A stretch of 64,000 bases of DNA, from positions 372,001 to 436,000 of the forward strand of contig QJPP01007254.1 in the NCBI GenBank assembly GCA_003996215.1. Direction: 5' to 3'. The notes under the pieces were generated by a model, which ran no database searches, was not told the DNA's origin, and worked only from the letters and a program-made list of their open reading frames with translations. Source of the DNA: Jaltomata sinuosa (Eukaryota > Streptophyta > Magnoliopsida > Solanales > Solanaceae). The first letter of the stretch is position 1, and each line of letters opens with the position of its first letter. The position numbers and the translations under genes were made by a program. Of the stretch, positions 22,119-32,816 are shown piece after piece.

Positions 22119-23101
22119 CTTACCGGACCAAGAGAATTGAAAGAGAGAAGCTGGAACCAAAGCTCAATGATCAACAATGGAGGAAAATAGAATTCTTCGG
22201 GGGGGGGGGGGAAATGAAGTTTGCAGCTTAAATAGCTGCCACGGGTCCTTCATCATGGTACCGAGGGACCCCACGTGATTATGAGGAAACGTGAGCTAAA
22301 CCATCATTGTCGCGATCGTCTAGCCACGCAATCCCGTAGAGCAAGATGGACCAGGTCCCAGCCTGCTTCATCGCGTTTGTGAGGAGCAACCCACCCAATC
22401 GCAATGACCAAACTAGTCTGCAACTTTTATAGCAGCAACTAGCAAAATACTAAGGATAAAAAGTCTCCTGATGGACCTTCGGGATTTGTTCGGAGCCCCG
22501 AGAACATAAACCAACCATGCCACCCTACTAGAAATAGCATTCCAGACACAATGGAATTGATGAAACTCCCAATGAAGATTGTTTTAATGAAAAATGGGCC
22601 CTATGCGCAAAACCAACTCCGAACTAAATACCCAAAAACAAGACCGGAAACCTCGGGACCAAACCAAAGATCCCTCTAGACCAAAGTCAACATTCTAGAA
22701 CTAACAGTGCTGACGGAATTTCCATCCGAGACCGTCTTCTCCGAATGTCGACCAAAGTCTACCTCACAAGCCAAACTGGCTTGGAAACACAAAAAATAAT
22801 ACAAAACCTAATCGAAGGCACCAGACCCAGACCAAGGGTCCCACTAGACCAAAATCCCTATTCTGGAGCCAACAGAACTATTGGAATTTGATTCTGAGCA
22901 TATTTACCAAGAAAGTTGACCGAAGTCAAAGGTTTTCTAAGTTCAAATTCTAAAATAGGGAAATGGCCATAACGACCTAATGAATGGCCCGGGCACTGAA
23001 CCATCAGTCTCGGTAAGTCATAAGAACATGTAGTCACTGAGGGAAAGCTCGAAATGCAGAAAAAGCACAAAAAATAGAAAATGACCTAGAGGGTCATTAC
23101 A
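22119..23101 (-). repeat. 3' LTR of element B, truncated
   Basis: From 23101 leftward it matches 30968-29940 of the 5' LTR, beginning TGTAATGACCCTCTAGG on the minus strand. It ends at CTTACCGG (22119-22126), where Athila G starts. A run of 13 G at 22199-22211 has no counterpart in the 5' LTR. The GC-rich U3 patch lies at 22240-22400. Confidence 0.85.
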
Positions 23102-23149
23102 ACATTTACTACTAAAAGGACTTTCGTCTGCGAAAGCTAGAAAAAGGGT

Positions 23150-23590
23150 AGTACCTGAAGACTCAAAAAGATGAGGATAAAGGGTCCGCATGCCGATCTC
23201 AATCTCCCAAGTAGCTTCCTTGACAGGACGCTGCCGCCACTAAACCTTAACTGATGGAATTTCCATGGACCTCAACTTTCTAACCTGCCTGTCCAAAATA
23301 GCAACAGGCTCCTCCTCAAACGCTAAAGACTCATCCAACTGAACCGACTCCAACTGAAGCACGTGAGACTCATCCGAAGTATACTACCGCAGCATAGAAA
23401 CATGGAAGACCGGATGCAAACTAGAAAGAGCAAGAGGCAATGCCAACTCATAAGAGACCTCCCCAATACGACGAAGGATCTCAAACTTCCCAATGAACCT
23501 AGGACTAAGATTACCCTTCCTCCTGAACCTCATCACGCCCTTCATGGGTGACACACGAAGGAACACACTATCATCATCCATGAACTCTAG
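23150..23590 (-). pseudogene. Chromodomain and GPY/F end of element B pol
   Basis: The minus strand reads SPRFIGKFEILRRIGEVSYELALP (shown here only as a motif region near 23500-23440), then HPVFHVSMLR, a TAG-type break at about 23384, and a chromodomain with ILDRQVRKLRSMEIPSVKV and EATWE near 23210. One further stop falls before the tryptophan of the VKVxW motif. This is the C-terminal targeting domain expected for a chromovirus. Confidence 0.8.
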
Positions 23591-24700
23591 ATTTCAAACT
23601 ATCTGATCAGCATAACTCTTCTGCCTACTCTGGGCAGTGAGAAGTCTTTCCTGAATAACCCAAACTCTATCCATAGAATGATGAAGCAAGTCAGTACCCC
23701 ACAGCCTAACCTAAAAAGCATCAAACCAACCCACCAGAGATTTGCACTGTCGACCATATAAAGCCTCGAATAGAGCCATCTGAATGCTAGAATAGTAACT
23801 ATTATTATATGCAAACTTTGACAAGGATAAACACTAGCCCCACTGACCCCCGAAATCAATAACACAGGCTCGCAACATGTCCTCCAGGACCTGAATAGTA
23901 CGCTCTGACTGACCATTTATCTGCGGATGAAAAGCGGTGCTAAGCTCAACTCTAGTACCCAACTCTCTTTGAATAGACCTCCAGAAATGACAAGCAAACT
24001 GAGTACCACAGTTAGAAATGGTAGAAACTGGCACATCATGAAAACGGACAACCTCTCGAAGGTAGATTTGATCCAACCTCTCAGAACTTTAGAAAGTATG
24101 GACTGGAAGAAAGTGAGCAGACTTTGTGAACCTATCCACGATAACCCAAATAGCATTAAACCTCTACAAGGTACGTGGAAAACTGACTACAAAGTCCATA
24201 ACTATCCGCTCCCACTTACACTATGGAATGGGTAGCCTCTGAGACAAACCACCTGACTTCTGGTGCTCAAACTTAACCTGCTGATAGTTCAAGCACCTAG
24301 ATACGAAAGCCGAAATATCCCTCTTCATCCCACACCACCATTAGTGCTACCTCAAGTCTCGATACATCATAGCTTCCCCGGGATGAATGGAATATCTAGA
24401 ACAATGAGCCTCTTCCAATATCAATCTAACCAAGTCACAAACTCTAGAAACACAAATACGACCCTCGATCCTCAGAACACCCTCCAAATCTAAGATCCCC
24501 TTCCTAGCCTCACCATTCACAACCTTGTCACGAATGATCCTCCACCTTGCATCATCAAACTGTTGTGAACGAATCTGCTCTAACAAGGAAGACCTAGCCT
24601 TAACATAAGCAAGAATACGGCCCGACTCAGAAATATCAAGTCTAACCAACCTGTTAGCCAAAGACTGGATGTCCCAAGCCAAAGGTCTCTCCTTTGTCGC
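23590..24700 (-). pseudogene. Integrase of element B, catalytic Asp replaced
   Basis: The N-terminal zinc module is visible (EEAHCSRYSIHPGEAMMYRD, near 24400-24350, then CLNYQQVKFEH). The core includes a region around 24200-24050 with LREVVRFHDVPVSTI followed by SNCGTQF. Related elements have SDxGTQF, so the second catalytic aspartate is N here. The glutamate is kept in QSERTIQVLEDMLRAC. Frames 24832, 24076 and 23916 differ, which shows several indels. The enzyme is dead. Confidence 0.82.
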
Positions 24701-25960
24701 TAAGAAAGCCAAGCTACCCATACTCACCACCTTCTGTCTTAAGGCATCTACTACCATGTTTGCCTTGCCTGGATGATAATGGATATAGATGTCATAGTCC
24801 GTCAGTAACTCTAACCACCTACACTGCCTCAAATTTAGATCCTTCTAGCTGAAAATTTACTGAAGACTACGATGGTACGTAAAGATCTCACAATGCACGC
24901 CATAAAGATAATGCCTTCAAATCTTCATCGCTCTACCGCTGCTAACTCCAAGTCATATGTGGGGTAGTTCCTCTCGTGAACCTTCAACTGTCTAGAAGCA
25001 TATGCAATAACCCACCCCTGCTGCATCAACATGTAACCCAAAGCAATACCCAAAGCATCACAGTACATGATAAAATCCCGACCTTCGACTGAAAGAGTAA
25101 GAATCGGAGCTGAAGTTAGTAAGGCCTTGAGCTTCAGAAAGCTCGCCTCATAATCATCTGACCACTGGAAGGGAACATTCTTCTAAGTCAATCTAGTTAA
25201 TGAAGGTGCTATCAAAGAAAATCCCTCCACAAACCGTCTATAATAACTTTCCAACCCGACGTAACTGCAAATCTTGGTAGGAGAAGTAGGCCTAGCCCAA
25301 TCACGAACTGCTGCAATCTTCACCGGATCCACCATAATCCCATCCTTGGACAACACGTACCGTAGGAATGCCATTGATTCAAGCCAAAATTCATACTTAA
25401 TGAATTTGGCATACAACTGATGGTCTCGTAAGGTCTGAAGTACAACTCTAAGATGCTGCTCATGCTACTCTCTACTCCTCGAATAAATCAGAATGTCATC
25501 GATGAATACAATCACAAATGAGTCCATGTAGGCACTGAACACACGGTTCATCAACTCCATATATGTTGTTGGGGCATTAGTCAACCCAAAAGACATGACT
25601 AGGAACTCATAATGGCCGTATCGAGTCCTAAATGCAGTCTTTGGGATGTCCTCAACTGGTTCTAACTGGAACTCAAGTCTATCTTAGAGAACACTGCTGC
25701 ACCCTGTAGTTGGTCAAACAAATCATCAATACGTGGCATCGGATATCTGTTCTTAACTGTCACCTTATTCAGCTGCCTGTAGTCAATACACATATGCATA
25801 GTCCCGTCCTTCTCCTTCACAAACAGAACCGTAGCACCCCACAGAGACACACTAGGCCGGATAAACCCTCTACTCAATAGAACCTAGAGTTGATCCTTAA
25901 GTTCCCTTAACTTAGCAGGTGCCATCCGATATGGCGGAATAGAGATGGGCTTGGTGCCCC
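24700..25960 (-). pseudogene. Reverse transcriptase and RNase H of element B
   Basis: RT starts near 25880 (GFIRPSVSLWGATVLFVKEK, MCIDYRQLNKVTVKNRYPMP, DLFDQLQGAAVFSKIDLSS). After a frame change it passes the catalytic region near 25500 (IDDILIYSRS) and continues at 25416-25183 (YAKFIKYEFWLESMAFL, AVRDWARPTSPTK, YYRRFVEGFS). RNase H is at about 25110-24720, with YCDALGIALGYMLMQQ and a tail HYHPGKANMVVDALRQK. At least two frameshifts and several stops interrupt it. The aspartates of the RT active site are still readable. Confidence 0.87.
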
Positions 25961-26114
25961 GCTCGACATCAATACCAAAATAAATGGCAAGATCAGGAGA
26001 AAGACCTGGAAGATCAGAAGGCAACACATACACATTTGAATACTCGTAAACAAGAGGAACTGACTTAAGAGGAGGTATGGTAGCAGTAGTATCACAGAAG
26101 TAGGCAAGATAGGC

Positions 26115-26535
26115 TTAGCACCCCTTCCTAACCAACTGCTGAGCGCTCAAAAAAGATATAACTCCCCTCGGTATATGGCTATCGGCACCCTTCCATATGA
26201 AAGGAGGGATACCCTGCATCCGAAGAGTAACAGTCTTGGTGAAGTAATCTAAGACCGCATGATTAGAAGACAACGAATCCATGCCCAAGATCACATCAAA
26301 ATCAACCTTATCAAGAATAACCAAGTCTACCCATGTGTCGTACCCCAAGATAGTCACCATACAAGATCGATACATCCGATCCACCACTAAAGAATCTCCT
26401 ACTGGGGTAGATACATGCAAGGGCACAGGAAAAGACTCACAAGCAGACTCCAGACGGGTAGCATAATAAGCAAACACATATGAGAAAGTAGACCTAGATC
26501 AAATAAAGCAGAAGCAAACTGATGGCAAATGGAGA
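26115..26535 (-). pseudogene. Protease region of element B
   Basis: The minus strand shows ALFDLGSTFSYV near 26505-26470, the aspartic protease centre with the catalytic D. VGDSLVVDRMYRSC and then VDFDVILGMDSLSSNHAVLDY follow. The residue after the catalytic D is L, where A and C have P. The open piece ends at 26115. Confidence 0.82.
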
Positions 26536-26559
26536 TCGTATCTGTGATCACAACATCTG

Positions 26560-27901
26560 AAGCCTCGGCCTATGTCTGGCCTGAAACAACATACATATGG
26601 CTTCAACCACCATGACCACCCAACCTACCAGACTGAGGACCACCTCTAGTACCCTGGGGATAACCCCTACTACCCTGTGAACCGCCTCTAGCTGGTGGTG
26701 GTGGAGCCTTAGGGGTATGAACCAACTGATCATGTCGTCTAGGGTGCTGTGCCATCAGACACTCTCTAGAAAAGTATCCCATCTCACCATACTCATAAAA
26801 ACCCCGACCCCATGTACTCCGTTGTGAAGACCTGGCCAAATCCGAATGACCACTACGGCCTGCAGACCCTAAATGAGCACCCCGTGGAGCAGGAACAATA
26901 CTCTAGCTGCTCTGACCCGTAGAACTCCCTTAATAGTGCTGGCATGATCTACCACATCCTGAAATGACTGACCCGATGCTATTATACCCTCTATATCTAA
27001 GCAGAGATGCAGAGTCAAACCTCGATTAAAGCAGCATACCCTCTCGTGCTTGGTAGGCAGAGTTATATTGGTGTGCCTTGAAAACTTGTGGAAACGAACC
27101 TCATACTCAGAAACAATCATGGAGCCCTGCTCCAAACTAGCACACTCATCCATCGAATACTCCCTCATGCTATGCAGTACATACTTCTCCAAAAATACTG
27201 TAGAAAATTTATCCTAAGTAAGCGGAGGTGAACCGGCTGGTCTACAAGCTACATATGATCTCCACCACTATTTTGCTGGACCATCCAGCTGAAACGTGGT
27301 ATAATCTGCTCCATGTTACTCGACTAACCCCAAATTCTGCAATCCCTCTTGGCAGCTAGTCAAAAACTCATGTGCATCCTCCCTAGAAGCACCTGAAAAT
27401 CTCGAAGGACACAATCTCAGGAACTTATCTAGCATCTTCGGCTCCTCAGAAGACATAATTGGTACGGAGGGCATAGACGGAGCAACTGTAGAAACCGGTA
27501 ATACCACCAATCGGGGGAACCAGCAGCAGGCTGCGCTCCTACTGTGTTATCGCCTGAGCTGAAGTCTGACCCTCATATCTAACTTGAGAACCAATTAGAG
27601 TGGACGGTGAAATTGCTGGTGGAGTCATACCCTCAAGGAACCCCAATAGACGAACCAAGGTGTCATACAATAGTGGAGTAGACACAAAACCTGCCGGATG
27701 TTAGGCTGTCCCCACACACTCCGGATTATATTGTAACTCCTCAGGCATTGTTAACGATAATCTAGTCTGGGCCCGAGCTGGCACCACAACTCGTGTCCTA
27801 CCTCGACCTCTGGGTCGACCTCTACCCCATCCCCTAGTCGAGGCTCTAACTACAGGTGTAGGGGCCTCGTCCTCACCCGCTGAAGATCTCGTCCGAACAA
27901 T
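26560..27901 (-). pseudogene. gag of element B, start codon and zinc knuckle lost
   Basis: The region homologous to the start in C begins at 27901, but the first codon is ATT instead of ATG (then VRTRSSAGEDEAPTP). A basic stretch with repeated RGR follows, and the gag core is found at 27510-26869 (PSRFSGASREDAHEFLTSC, SEYEVRFHKFSRHTN, VVDHASTIKGV). The knuckle at 26800-26759 reads FYEYGEMGYFSREC. Three of the four zinc ligands of the usual C-x2-C-x4-H-x4-C are gone (F, Y and Y), and only the last C remains. The glycine-rich tail is intact. Frame changes lie around 27310-27200 and near 26860. Confidence 0.85.
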
Positions 27902-28088
27902 CTAAGAAAGAGTGAAACAAAACACTTAGAAGTTGATCAAATCAAGGAAGTACGATAAGGGATCAAGCAAGATGAAGTCTTTCCTAGGGAATGTCCTATA
28001 TCCCCTTGCAGATAGGATACAGACGTCATTGTACCGATCAACGAGACTCTACTAGACACTTTTCTCTTGTAATGGTGAGACTGGTGAA

Positions 28089-28106
28089 CGTGGAACTATG
28101 ATACCA
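28089..28106 (-). other. Primer binding site of element B, initiator tRNA-Met type
   Basis: The minus strand reads TGGTATCATAGTTCCACG, three bases inside the LTR edge at 28110. The first eight bases fit the complement of the initiator tRNA-Met 3' end. The rest has drifted. Confidence 0.82.
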
Positions 28107-28109
28107 CTC

Positions 28110-30968
28110 TGTCATGACCTAAAATTGGGCCATAATAGTGCCTACATAACCCCCAATAGGAAAGACAAACCCAACAATGAAGAAGACAATAAATACAGAT
28201 TAAATAAAGAAAATAGAAGACATACACCAGAGAGATAGGGCCAAAAGCATATATACATACCAATCGTACAAAATATACAAAATATGGCCCTAAAGTGACC
28301 AAGAAGACAAAACAGACTCGAGAACCAACCCGGACCTGGTGTCAGTAGTACAAGAGCGACTAAAGTAAGGAGTCGCTATACAACAGACTCTGTCTATGAA
28401 AAATAAGAAATACAGAGAAAATATACAAGATGGAAAGCATGTAAAGTCTCCAAGGCGCCGGGAGCTCACCACGATCCAAACTGCAGCAGGTCTCAAATGA
28501 ATGGAGTATTAGTTAAAGTGGCTCGTACTAGGTGCTATATCAGAAAAAGATGAAGACTGTAGTATGAGTACCAATACAACGGGTACGCAGTAAGCATCAT
28601 AGGCCGACCGAGCACGGAACGATAATATATATATTTATAATAGATTATAGAAAGTAAGCAGAAATACAGGGATCCACCTAGGTCTAGTCAAAAGCTGGAA
28701 ACCCACCAAAAGAACCAATAAGGATGAAGAAATAAGAAGATTAAATCCTAATCAAGAGACAATTCGAGGGCAACAAAGTGAATGCAAAGCGATGGACGAT
28801 GATGCAATGCGTGAATTTAATGTAGTATAAACCCAGAATAGCGCATCGGGTGCCTGGAATATCGCATTGGACTATGCATATATTTATGTAGGTAAATGGA
28901 AAGTAAAAACCCAAAATAACGCATTGGGGGTCCAGAAACCGCATCGGAATATAAATATATGCATAAAATAATACTTTCTCTTTTTTCTTCCAAATCCGTA
29001 GTAAAACCCAAAATAACTCATTTAAATCCAAAAATCACCGTAACAGTAGTAAACCTCATTTCAAGCCAAAAACCTTGAAAACACTTCCTTTTTGCCTCAA
29101 TAATATGCAATGCACTATGAGTACGAAACATTCGTATTTAGAGAAAACCACCACATAAAAAGAAAAAACAGGGCAAAAGTACCATCTAAACCAAGAGAAC
29201 TGACCTGGAACTACTTCCAAATCCAAGCTATGGCCTCGGGCCCACAGTTACACACAACGGTAGAATAAAGCGGGTAAATAGAAAGTAAATGCGAAAATCA
29301 CCAAGAAATATCTACTCTACCTCTAAAACCTCCTAAAAGAAAACTAGGGATTCTAGGCTAGGCACAACGGTACAACAAGCTCCTAGGCGAAGGATAAACA
29401 CAATCATTCTAAACTATAGTCTGAAATGGCCAATTAAAGCAATAGACATGATTTAAGCCTAACTCTACCTAAAGTCAACCTAACGTTTCAGTAACATATA
29501 CATATATAATATCTAACTAAACTCAGTCTAGAAAGTAAACCGTAACCTACCTCGAGGCTGAACTACAAAAACAAATTGTCACTCGTGTGCCTTCCCCGTC
29601 TGAATAGCCTTAGAAAGTTGCCACACTATCAAGAACATAATCCAGGTGTCAAGATGAGAAGAATGACACTCATATTACTATACAGAAATTTGGGTCAGAA
29701 ATCAGGTCAAAAAATGACCCTCGGGGCCTGTGCAAGGAAACAGAAAACAAAAACTACAATTATGACCGCAACGGGTTAGGGAACCCATGCCCAAGAGTTG
29801 AGCGCGAACGAGACTCGATTCGGGGCCCAAAACAGCCCCGAAGTCCACAAGTTCAATAGAATTAACAAGGAGACTAACAAAAATAATGTGTTTAACTAGG
29901 ATTAAACAATGTAAAAGAGACGAGGGATAAAGGGGACTTACCGGACCAAGAGAATGAAAGAGAGGAGCTGGAACCGGAGCTCAATGATCAACAATGGAGG
30001 AAATTAGAATTCGCTGGAGTAGAAAATGAAGTTGGCAGCTTAAATAGCTGCAAGAGGTTGTTCATCGCGGTTGCACGGGATACCACGTAATTGCGAGAAA
30101 ACGCAAGACAAACCATCGCGGTCGTGATGGTCCAGCCACGCGATCCCGTAGAGAAAGCTGGAATAGGTCTTAGCCTGCTTCATCACGGTCCCGTGGAGCA
30201 ACCCACGTGATCGTGATGGTTAAGAAACTAGACCATCACGAATGCAAAGGCCACCTCGCGGTCGCGATGAGCAAACGGGTCTGCAACTTTTATAGCAGCA
30301 ACTAGCAAAATACAAAGGCTAAAAAGTCTCCCAACGGACCCTCGAGATTCATTCGGAGCCCCGAGAACACAAACCAACCATGCTACCCTACCAAAAAATA
30401 GCATTCCAGACTCAATAGAATATACAGAATTCACAACGGAGATCATTTGAACAAAAAGTGAGACCCCTGCCCAAAATCAACTTAGAACTCAATACCCAAA
30501 ACTAAGACCAGAAGCCTTGCAACCCGAACCAAAGGCCCATCTAGCCCAAAGTCGATATTCTGGAACCAACAACGCTGATGAAATTTTTATCCGAGGCTTT
30601 CTTCTCAAAATCTTGACCAAAATCAACCTCAAAAGACAAATTGGCTTGAAAACACAGAAAACAACACAAAACCAAATTGAAGGCACCCAGACCCATACCA
30701 AGAGTCCCAGTAGACCAAAATCCCCATTTTGAAGCCAATAGAAATGTCAGAATTTGATTCTGAGCATGTTTACCATGAAAGTTGACCAAAGCCAAATATT
30801 TTCTAAGTTCAAGTTCTAAAACAGAGAAATGGCCATAACGACCTAATGAACGGCCCGGGCACCGAACCATCAGTCCCGGCAACTCATAAATGACCTATAG
30901 CCACTGAGAAAAAGCTCGAAATATAGAAAAAGCATAAAAAATAGAAAATGACCCGGAGGGTTATTACA
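28110..30968 (-). repeat. 5' LTR of element B (2.9 kb)
   Basis: On the plus strand it begins TGTCATGACCTAAAATTGGG and ends GGGTTATTACA. It contains the shared LTR block at 28581-28612, a TTAAATAGCTGC region near 30040 that is the likely core promoter on the minus strand, and a GC-rich patch (30060-30270) with repeated CATCGCGGTCGTGATGG-like words. Repeated words CCGCATCGG/CGCATTGG occur at 28840-28950. Confidence 0.88.
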
Positions 30969-30989
30969 GGCCTGCACCTGCAAAAACAC

Positions 30990-31472
30990 TAACCTTAACC
31001 AACACAGAATCTAAGGGTATAAAATGAGTCTGGAATCCTCGAGACCTGAACCAAAGGTCCCTCTAGCCCAAAGTTGACATTTCAGAGCCAACAACGCTAA
31101 CAAAATTTCCATTCGAGTACGACTTCTCTGAATATTGACTAAAGTTAAACTTTCAAATTCAATTGGCCAAAAATCACAAAAATCAAGACAGGACCAAATC
31201 GAAAGCTCCCAAACTAGAAAAAATTCTATGCTCTAGAGATAATGGAACTGTCAAAATTTGATTCTGAGCACGTTTACCAAAAATGTCGACCGAAGTCAAT
31301 GATTTCCTAAGTTTAAGCTCTAATATAGTGAAACGACTATAAAGACCAAACGAATGGCCTAGGCACCGAACCCTCAGTCCCTGGAAATCATATATGAGTT
31401 GGGGTCGCTACAAGCAAGCTCTAACAGTCAAAAGAAAACGAAAATGCGAGAATGACCGAAAAGGTCATTACA
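30990..31472 (-). repeat. LTR fragment (U3 end) of a related chromovirus
   Basis: This piece ends GAATGACCGAAAAGGTCATTACA, the LTR start on the minus strand (TGTAATGACC). It parallels the U3 ends of B and C, including CTCTAGCCCAAAGTTGACAT and the repeated GTTGAC-AAAGTCAA words. The rest of the LTR is absent. It lies directly outside the B LTR, so B may have inserted into it or the two were joined by deletion. Confidence 0.7.
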
Positions 31473-31674
31473 TAAAGAAATATATTTAAGAATTTAACTC
31501 AATAATATATAGAAGAGTCAGATCTGAAAGTTAAATTAATGGGTTTGTGATTATTTTATGCGCAAAGGCTAGATCAATTTTATCTTAACAAGTTCTTTAA
31601 TTATGGGGTTTGCCTTTATTTATATATACACATATATATATAATTTTAAAATGGCCATATATAAAATGATGACA

Positions 31675-31723
<49 letters not shown>

Positions 31724-31977
31724 TTTTAAAATGGCCATATATAAAACGATGACACCTAGACACATGAAATTTCCTAAGATCATTTAGTAAAGTGAGAGAA
31801 TTCTCAGCTTGTGACTAGAGCTCAAAATTTTGGCCTTTTAGCTTCACAATCCAGTCGTGCATTTGCATTTTTCAAACACATTTTCCTTCTTCTTCTCCTT
31901 TTCCTCCTCCTCCTCCTCCTCTTATTTTCTCTCTATACCATATAATTTATCTTTTGTATTTATTTTTAAATTATAAC
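31473..31977. other. AT-rich spacer with (TA)n and a 35 bp direct repeat
   Basis: No gene is seen. A (TA)n tract (about 31676-31718) is bracketed by a 35 bp sequence (TTTTAAAATGGCCATATATA and onward) at 31644-31678 and 31724-31758, with one mismatch. A pyrimidine-rich CTC/CTT microsatellite lies at 31886-31921. Confidence 0.7.
31676..31718. repeat. (TA)n microsatellite
   Basis: An uninterrupted TA repeat of about 21 units. Length here is prone to sequencing and assembly error. Confidence 0.9.
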
Positions 31978-32816
31978 CGTCTTGACCAAATTATGATAGG
32001 TCATGCATGCACCTACTCAATTCTAATTCGATAGGATAAACCACTTATTTATCCAACATGATTAAGCGGAATCCCTTTTAAAACAGTAAATATAATAATA
32101 TTTGTAGGAAAACCTAAATAATAATTTTTAAATACAACTTCAAACATATACAATCATTTGAAAAACAATATACAAACTTTTCCAAGACCTGGTCTAGACG
32201 TATACAAGAGTTTATAAGTTAAAGAGCATGAAAAGAAATATACAGGATACAACTTCCGTTCTGCGAAATAGAATGCGGAAGTTGCTGGTGGAGACTCTTC
32301 AATCCAAGCGCTGAAACTGCAGCCAACCTGTCACACATCTACACCCAAAGAGGTGTAGCAAGAGTAGCATCAGTAAACCACACGTATTGGTAGGTATCAT
32401 CGGCTGACTAAGATTTGCTACATAATAGACATGTAGAAGTCAACATAAAACAAATCATCTCAATAATATACTTACACAGGGACTACAATTCAAACACATC
32501 AATAACATCGCATCTCATACTTACCACACAATAATTAAACATAATTTATTTAATCTTCTAAGTTCCAATTAACCTTAGCAGTTATATCTAGACCTTTCAT
32601 TGTAGTCACATGATACCCCATACTTCAATCGTTCTCATCCCAAACATTCATATAACATAAGTTCTTTATTTGTCTTTAACCGATTACCCTCATTATTATA
32701 AACTCTCACCCACATCCCCAGGTTTACCCAAAACTAGTAAAATCAAACAATAACCCTTATTTATAGTCATGGCAAGTGTCAATAGACAAAGACATAATAG
32801 ATACCAACTAGCATAT
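31978..32816 (-). repeat. LTR D, left part, interrupted by element C
   Basis: This matches 45580-46550 throughout (for example GGTGGAGACTCTTCAATCC against GGTGATGGAGACTCTTC, and the shared block GGTAGGTATCATCGGCTG at 32389-32406). It stops at GCATAT, where element C begins. Its continuation is at 43957-45484. The LTR family is not A, B or C, but its layout is that of a minus-strand gypsy LTR. Confidence 0.75.
32812..32816. repeat. Target-site duplication of element C, left copy
   Basis: CATAT, immediately before the LTR start TGTCATGATCC at 32817. The right copy is at 43957-43961. Confidence 0.75.

Larger units (their letters stand above)
22119..30968 (-). mobile_element. Chromovirus LTR retrotransposon B, degenerate
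   Basis: On the minus strand the order is 5' LTR (30968-28110), primer site, gag, protease, RT, RNase H, integrase, chromodomain and 3' LTR (23101-22119, only its first ~980 bp). The domain order and chromodomain place it with the Tekay-like chromoviruses. Its LTR sequence differs from A and C but matches the LTR at 50464-53317. Coding pieces change frame many times, more than in A or C, so it is the most decayed of the three. The 3' LTR was cut by insertion of G, and its remaining ~1.9 kb is no longer present to the left. Confidence 0.88.
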
